Shown in pieces: positions 60,111-64,000 of a stretch of 64,000 nucleotides of DNA. Origin of the DNA: UBA1444 sp964601085 (GTDB taxonomy: Bacteria; Bacillota; Negativicutes; UBA1444). The first letter of the stretch is position 1; each line of letters starts with the position of its first letter. The stretch is from the NCBI GenBank assembly GCA_964601085.1, contig CAZRLN010000005.1:35938-99937 (forward strand). The letters are read 5' to 3'. The notes under the pieces were generated by a model. It saw only the letters and a program-made list of their open reading frames with translations. It was not told the DNA's origin and ran no database searches. A program made the translations under genes and the position numbers.

Positions 60111-60896
60111 ATGGAAATCGTGGTCTGTGTCAAGCAAGTGCCTGACACAACGGAAGTTAAGATCGATCCGGTCAAGAACACGCTTATTCGCGAAGGCGTG
60201 CCCAGTATTGTCAATCCATTTGACAAGATTGCTGTGGAGGTTGCCCTGCAACTGAAAGAAAAGCATGGGGGAAAAGTTCGCGTCATCTCGATGGGGCCCC
60301 CGCAGGCCGCCGACGCATTGAAAGAATGTCTGGCCATGGGCGCCGACGAAGCGGTGCTGGTCAGCGACCGCGCCTTTGGTGGCGCCGACACGTTGGCAAC
60401 GGCCTATGCCCTGTCCGCGGCGATCGAAAAGATGGGACCGGTAGATCTGATTCTCTGCGGCAAACAGGCAATTGACGGCGACACTGCCCAGGTGGGACCC
60501 GGTATTGCCGAAAACCTGGGGATTCCGCAGATCACCTATGCGGCGAAAATCGAAATCAATGGCGACACGATCAAAGTGGACCGCGAGCATGAAGACGGCT
60601 ATGAAATCATGGAAACCAAGCTGCCGGCTATGATAACGGTCGTCAAGTCCATTGCCGAGCCGCGATTCCCGACCGTCAAAGGAACAATGAAAGCAAACCG
60701 GACCCAGATTCCGGTCTGGACGGCTGCGGATATCAATGCCGACGAGAAGCGGATCGGCATGCCGGGATCACCGACCCAGGTTCGTCGTATCTTCACGCCG
60801 AAGCAACGGGTACAGGGTGAGCTGATTCAGGAAGACAGCGCGCAAAAAGCGGTAGCGGTACTGATGCAGAAGCTCAGCGACGCTAAAATAATCTGA
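60111..60896 (+). CDS. etfB: Electron transfer flavoprotein beta subunit
   Basis: A 261-residue EtfB. It begins MEIVVCVKQVPDTTEVKIDP and shows LILCGKQAIDGDTAQVGPG and the signature VKSIAEPRFPTVKGTMKAN. It accepts electrons from or gives them to the adjacent acyl-CoA dehydrogenase. AAGGAGGAA precedes ATG. Confidence 0.96.
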   Translation: MEIVVCVKQVPDTTEVKIDPVKNTLIREGVPSIVNPFDKIAVEVALQLKEKHGGKVRVISMGPPQAADALKECLAMGADEAVLVSDRAFGGADTLATAYALSAAIEKMGPVDLILCGKQAIDGDTAQVGPGIAENLGIPQITYAAKIEINGDTIKVDREHEDGYEIMETKLPAMITVVKSIAEPRFPTVKGTMKANRTQIPVWTAADINADEKRIGMPGSPTQVRRIFTPKQRVQGELIQEDSAQKAVAVLMQKLSDAKII

Positions 60897-60915
60897 GGCA
60901 AGGAGGAACAGTAAA

Positions 60916-62118
60916 ATGGCTGTAATCGTAAATCAGGAAAAATGCATTGGTTGCGGCGCCTGTGTTTCTGCTTGCCCGTTCGATGCGATTGTCATGCAGG
61001 ATGGCAAAGCCCTCATTACGGAAAAATGCACCATGTGCGGCGCCTGTATTTCTGTATGCCCGGTCGAAGCGATCTATCGGGAAGAAATCGAACGCACTGT
61101 CGCCATGGATAAAACCCAGTATAAAGGCGTATGGGTGTTCATCGAGCAGGCCGAAGGACAAGTCAAGGGAGTTGCCCATGAACTCTTGGGCGAGGGCCGT
61201 AAACTGGCGGACGAACTCGGCGAGGAACTGGCCGGCGTGTTGATCGGTCATCAAGTGGAAGGGATGGCTGGTGAACTTTTTGAAAGCGGCGCCGACAAGG
61301 TCTATCTGGTAGAAGGTTCCGAATACGAACATTACAATACGGAAGCTTATACCGTCGCTTTCGTTGACTTGATCCAGCAATATAAACCGGCGGCTGTTCT
61401 GGTCGGTGCGACCAATGACGGCCGGGACCTTGGTCCTCGTATCGCGGCCCGGACCCGTACCGGTCTCTGCGCCGATTGCACCGGTCTTTCCATCGATCCG
61501 GAAACCCGCTTGGTCATCTGGACTCGTCCGGCCTTCGGCGGCAATATCATGGCCGATATCCTCTGCCCGGATCATCGCCCGCAGATGGGCACTGTCCGGC
61601 CGAAGGTCTTCAAACGTCCCGTCCCGCAACCTGGCCGTACCGGCGAAATCGTCAAAGTGGCCAGCAAAGTGAAGGCGGAAGACTTGAAAGTCAAATTGCT
61701 GGAACTTATCTCGGTTTGCACGTCCAACTGCAAACTGGAGGAGGCCGATATCATCGTATCCGGCGGTCGCGGTATGGGAAAACCGGAAAACTTCAGCGCA
61801 GTCGAAGACTTGGCGCTGACGCTCGGCGGCGCTGTCGGCGCTTCCCGCGCGGCGGTGGATGCCGGCTGGAAACCTGCATTGCATCAGGTTGGCCAGACCG
61901 GTAAAACCGTCGGCCCGAAAATCTATTTTGCCTGCGGTATTTCTGGCGCGATTCAGCATTTGGCCGGCATGTCCTCTTCGGATACCATCATCGCCATCAA
62001 CAAGGATCCGGATGCGCCGATCTTCAAGGTCGCCGATTACGGGATCGTGGGCGACGTGATGGAAGTGTTGCCGCTGCTCACCGCAGAATTCAAGAAATAC
62101 AAGGCGGAATGCAAATAA
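60916..62118 (+). CDS. etfA: Ferredoxin-fused electron transfer flavoprotein alpha subunit
   Basis: A 400-residue protein. Residues about 1-60 form a two-cluster ferredoxin domain (CIGCGACVSACPFDAIVM and CTMCGACISVCPVEAIY). The rest is EtfA, with the FAD block GGRGMGKPENF, HQVGQTGKTVGPKIYFACGI and NKDPDAPIFKVADYGIVGD. A similar ferredoxin-EtfA fusion is known in the caffeyl-CoA reductase CarE of Acetobacterium. The fusion raises the chance of a ferredoxin-linked or bifurcating Etf, but that is inference. Confidence 0.94.
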   Translation: MAVIVNQEKCIGCGACVSACPFDAIVMQDGKALITEKCTMCGACISVCPVEAIYREEIERTVAMDKTQYKGVWVFIEQAEGQVKGVAHELLGEGRKLADELGEELAGVLIGHQVEGMAGELFESGADKVYLVEGSEYEHYNTEAYTVAFVDLIQQYKPAAVLVGATNDGRDLGPRIAARTRTGLCADCTGLSIDPETRLVIWTRPAFGGNIMADILCPDHRPQMGTVRPKVFKRPVPQPGRTGEIVKVASKVKAEDLKVKLLELISVCTSNCKLEEADIIVSGGRGMGKPENFSAVEDLALTLGGAVGASRAAVDAGWKPALHQVGQTGKTVGPKIYFACGISGAIQHLAGMSSSDTIIAINKDPDAPIFKVADYGIVGDVMEVLPLLTAEFKKYKAECK

Positions 62119-62156
62119 GCGATAACAGCGCTAATAACTACGGATGAACCAGTTTG

Positions 62157-62189
62157 TCCGGCGAGGTCACGGACTTCGCCGGATTTTTT
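62157..62189 (+). terminator. Terminator after etfA
   Basis: TCCGGCGA pairs with TCGCCGGA around an 11-base loop, followed by six T. Confidence 0.8.
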
Positions 62190-62244
62190 CAAATGAATCT
62201 GTGAATGAATTCACGAATCGTGAGATTGGAAAGGAGTGTTGTTT

Positions 62245-62661
62245 ATGGTCCAGGATATTTCGTTCGCTGACATCAAAGTCGGGGACAAGGCCAGCATGGC
62301 CAAAACTGTCACGGAATACGATGTTTACACGTTCGCCGGTGTCACCGGTGATTTCAACCCCGTGCACATCGACGCGGAATTTGCGAAAACCACCATGTTT
62401 CAGGGTCGGATCGCCCATGGTATGCTGTCGGCCGGATTCATTTCCGCTGTGCTGGGAACGGCGTTGCCGGGAAAGAACACCATCTATCTCGGTCAGGAAC
62501 TGCAGTTCAAGGCGCCGGTCAAAATCGGCGACACCGTTACCGCGACTGTCGAAGTGCTGGAGAAGATTGAAGGCAAAAACCGCTTGATCCTCCGGACCAC
62601 GGTCACCAATCAGGATGGCGTACTGGTCACCGACGGAAAGGCGACTGTACTGAAGAAATAG
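62245..62661 (+). CDS. MaoC-family (R)-specific enoyl-CoA hydratase
   Basis: A 138-residue hot-dog fold hydratase. The catalytic block is GDFNPVHIDAEFAKTTMFQG with HGMLSAGFISAVLGTALPG after it. ATG 62245 lies 8 bases from AAGGAG. It is separated from etfA by a terminator, so it may have its own transcript. It would supply or consume (R)-3-hydroxyacyl-CoA alongside the thiolase and dehydrogenase. Confidence 0.92.
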   Translation: MVQDISFADIKVGDKASMAKTVTEYDVYTFAGVTGDFNPVHIDAEFAKTTMFQGRIAHGMLSAGFISAVLGTALPGKNTIYLGQELQFKAPVKIGDTVTATVEVLEKIEGKNRLILRTTVTNQDGVLVTDGKATVLKK

Positions 62662-62694
62662 CTCAAAGCGAATACAAGTCATCGAGATTGATTA

Positions 62695-62734
62695 AAAAGC
62701 GGCGGTTGCCCAGATTTGGGCAACCGCCGCTTTT
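62695..62734. terminator. Bidirectional terminator between convergent genes
   Basis: An 18-base perfect stem (62695-62712 with 62717-62734) with a GATT loop and A/T flanks, between the MaoC gene (plus) and the permease (minus). Confidence 0.9.
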
Positions 62735-62766
62735 GTTAAGTATGTTTTGGATATTCAGGCTATGGG

Positions 62767-64000
62767 TTACACTAAGCCGGTCAGGGCATGGAACCCGATC
62801 ATGATGAAACCGGTGGATACGGTGATCAGAAGCGAGGTTACAAAAATATCAATGTAGGATTCTTTATGGGTCATGCCGCAGACGGCCAACAAGGTGATGA
62901 CCGCGCCGTTGTGGGGCATGGTATCCATGCCGCCGGAAGCCAGCGAAGCGATGCGGTGCAGCATCTGCGGGTCAAGATTGACTTGGGCGGCCCATTCCAA
63001 CCAAGGTTTGGACATGGCGGCCAGGGCGATGGACATGCCGCCGGAGGCGGAACCAGTGATGCCGGCGAGAATATTAACCGTGACGGCTTCCGATACCAGC
63101 GGCGAACCGCCAAATTTAATGCCAAGGAGGAATGCTGAGACTTGTTTGAACCCGGGGAGGGAAGCGATAACGTTGCCGTAGCCGACTTCCGAAGCCGTGT
63201 TCATGATCGCAAGCAAAGAGCCGATGGCTCCAGCATTGATCGTCTTGGCGATCGAGAGATTCTTGGGCAGCGACTTGTAACCGATGAGCACGGCGGCGAG
63301 TACGCCAACCAATAAGCCGACAACCAGCGACCAAATGCCTACCAGGTTTTTCACGGCCGGCGCCATCAGCGGGGTAGATTTGCCAAGGATCTTCACTAAA
63401 ACTTTTAATGCATTAGGATCCCATTGGACATAGAAAGTGAGCAAGTAGTTAACAACTATGACTAAAATCATTGGGACCAGCGATATTCCCCAAGAGGGTA
63501 GTGATGAAACATCGAGCGTGGATTCGGGTTCATTCAGAGTATGTTTGCCGTATCCTTCCCCACGGGCTCGGGCCTGACGGGCCCGGTAATTCAACCAGGA
63601 CATGGCGGCGACGAATACAATGATGGAAGCAACGATGCCGGTGATTGGTGCGGCGTAGGCGGTCGTACCGTAGAAGTTTGTGGGGATGATGTTTTGGATC
63701 TGCGGGGTGCCCGGAATCCCCGTCATTGTGATGGTGAAAGCCCCGGTGGCGATGCAGCCAGGGATCAGGCGTTTGGGGATGTCCGCTTCCTTGAATAGGT
63801 TGGCGGCGAATGGGTAGATCGCGAACACCACGACAAACAAACTGATGCCGCCGTAGGTCATGACCATGCAGGCAAGCACAACCGCCAACAGGCCATTCTT
63901 GTGACCGACTTTTTCAACGATGGCGTGGGCGATCGATTTGGCTAGACCGGTGTCTTCCATGACTTTGCCGAATACGGCGCCAAGCAGGAAGACGGGGAAG
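62767..64000 (-). CDS. GntP-family permease, 5' end outside the window
   Basis: A polytopic membrane transporter of the gluconate:proton symporter (GntP-like) group. At least 410 residues are inside. The reading frame stays open to 64000 (FPVFLLGAVFGKVMEDTGLA in part), so the start lies beyond the window. Repeated hydrophobic helices and the C-terminal SASGGMSIALAAMSKPWL and MPHNGAVITLLAVCGMTH match the family. The substrate could be gluconate or another organic acid. Confidence 0.87.
   Translation of the reverse strand, partial: FPVFLLGAVFGKVMEDTGLAKSIAHAIVEKVGHKNGLLAVVLACMVMTYGGISLFVVVFAIYPFAANLFKEADIPKRLIPGCIATGAFTITMTGIPGTPQIQNIIPTNFYGTTAYAAPITGIVASIIVFVAAMSWLNYRARQARARGEGYGKHTLNEPESTLDVSSLPSWGISLVPMILVIVVNYLLTFYVQWDPNALKVLVKILGKSTPLMAPAVKNLVGIWSLVVGLLVGVLAAVLIGYKSLPKNLSIAKTINAGAIGSLLAIMNTASEVGYGNVIASLPGFKQVSAFLLGIKFGGSPLVSEAVTVNILAGITGSASGGMSIALAAMSKPWLEWAAQVNLDPQMLHRIASLASGGMDTMPHNGAVITLLAVCGMTHKESYIDIFVTSLLITVSTGFIMIGFHALTGLV

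Noticed and set aside
1..64000. CRISPR arrays, tRNA or rRNA genes, insertion sequences
   Set aside because: No regularly spaced direct repeats, cloverleaf or transposase sequence was seen on reading the window.

Overview
This window is a roughly 55% GC chromosome segment from an anaerobic, probably diderm Firmicute; I lean towards Negativicutes (Sporomusa-like relatives). The Firmicute signs are strong AGGAGG ribosome sites with many GTG/TTG starts, AddAB rather than RecBCD, SepF, a YlbF-family protein, a tyrosine T-box and a yybP-ykoY riboswitch. The anaerobe signs are a group 4 [NiFe]-hydrogenase, an Etf/acyl-CoA dehydrogenase module and an H-NOX chemoreceptor of the obligate-anaerobe type. 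I saw no rRNA, tRNA, CRISPR array or insertion sequence. The genus is inference only.

Layout. 0-5.3 kb: HtpG (minus), a secreted S9 peptidase and an HD-GYP protein whose HD histidine is replaced. 5.4-12 kb: the AddB-AddA recombination nuclease. 12-16 kb: UPF0173 hydrolase (minus), a universal stress protein, and a molybdenum-cofactor cluster (moaA, moaD-like, moaC, MOSC, mogA). 16.1-18.4 kb: promoter and T-box leader with an apparent UAC (Tyr) specifier, then DAHP synthase and prephenate dehydrogenase. 18.4-19.7 kb: a secreted SGNH hydrolase (minus). 19.9-23.1 kb: a RiPP cassette with two CXXX-repeat precursor peptides carrying Tat-like leaders, a radical SAM/SPASM maturase, a second SPASM-like protein without a radical SAM motif, and a small accessory protein. 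23.2-32.1 kb: a secreted unknown, a P-type ATPase (minus) behind a well-formed manganese-type riboswitch, AroE, a Fic-fold protein lacking the Fic catalytic histidine, a DEAD-box helicase and a divergent polysaccharide deacetylase.

32.2-39.6 kb: a compact hydrogenase-4-like operon (B, C, E, F, G and an H-I fusion) that could couple H2 chemistry to ion translocation. The large subunit keeps its two CxxC motifs but has no C-terminal processing tail. 39.6-43.4 kb: a small orphan protein, a secreted protein with eight regular C-X16-C repeats (minus), a PadR regulator with operator-like palindromes, an HD-domain protein and an FtsL/DivIC-like protein. 43.5-48.3 kb: an H-NOX methyl-accepting protein and a PIN-PhoH ATPase (both minus), then a sodium/solute symporter interrupted at a T run. 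48.4-53.1 kb: TrmL, endonuclease IV, YlbF-like, MurB, a beta-CASP RNase-like protein and SepF. 53.2-57.6 kb: a NeuD/PglD-like acyltransferase (minus) and DnaE. 57.6-62.7 kb: thiolase, acyl-CoA dehydrogenase, EtfB, ferredoxin-fused EtfA and a MaoC hydratase, forming a C4-acyl/beta-oxidation-type module. The window ends in a GntP-like permease (minus) whose 5' end lies outside.

The most interesting parts are the Tat-leader CXXX RiPP cassette, the inactive-looking Fic protein, the riboswitch-controlled ATPase, the H-NOX receptor with an oxygen-type distal tyrosine, the C-X16-C repeat protein and the symporter frameshift.
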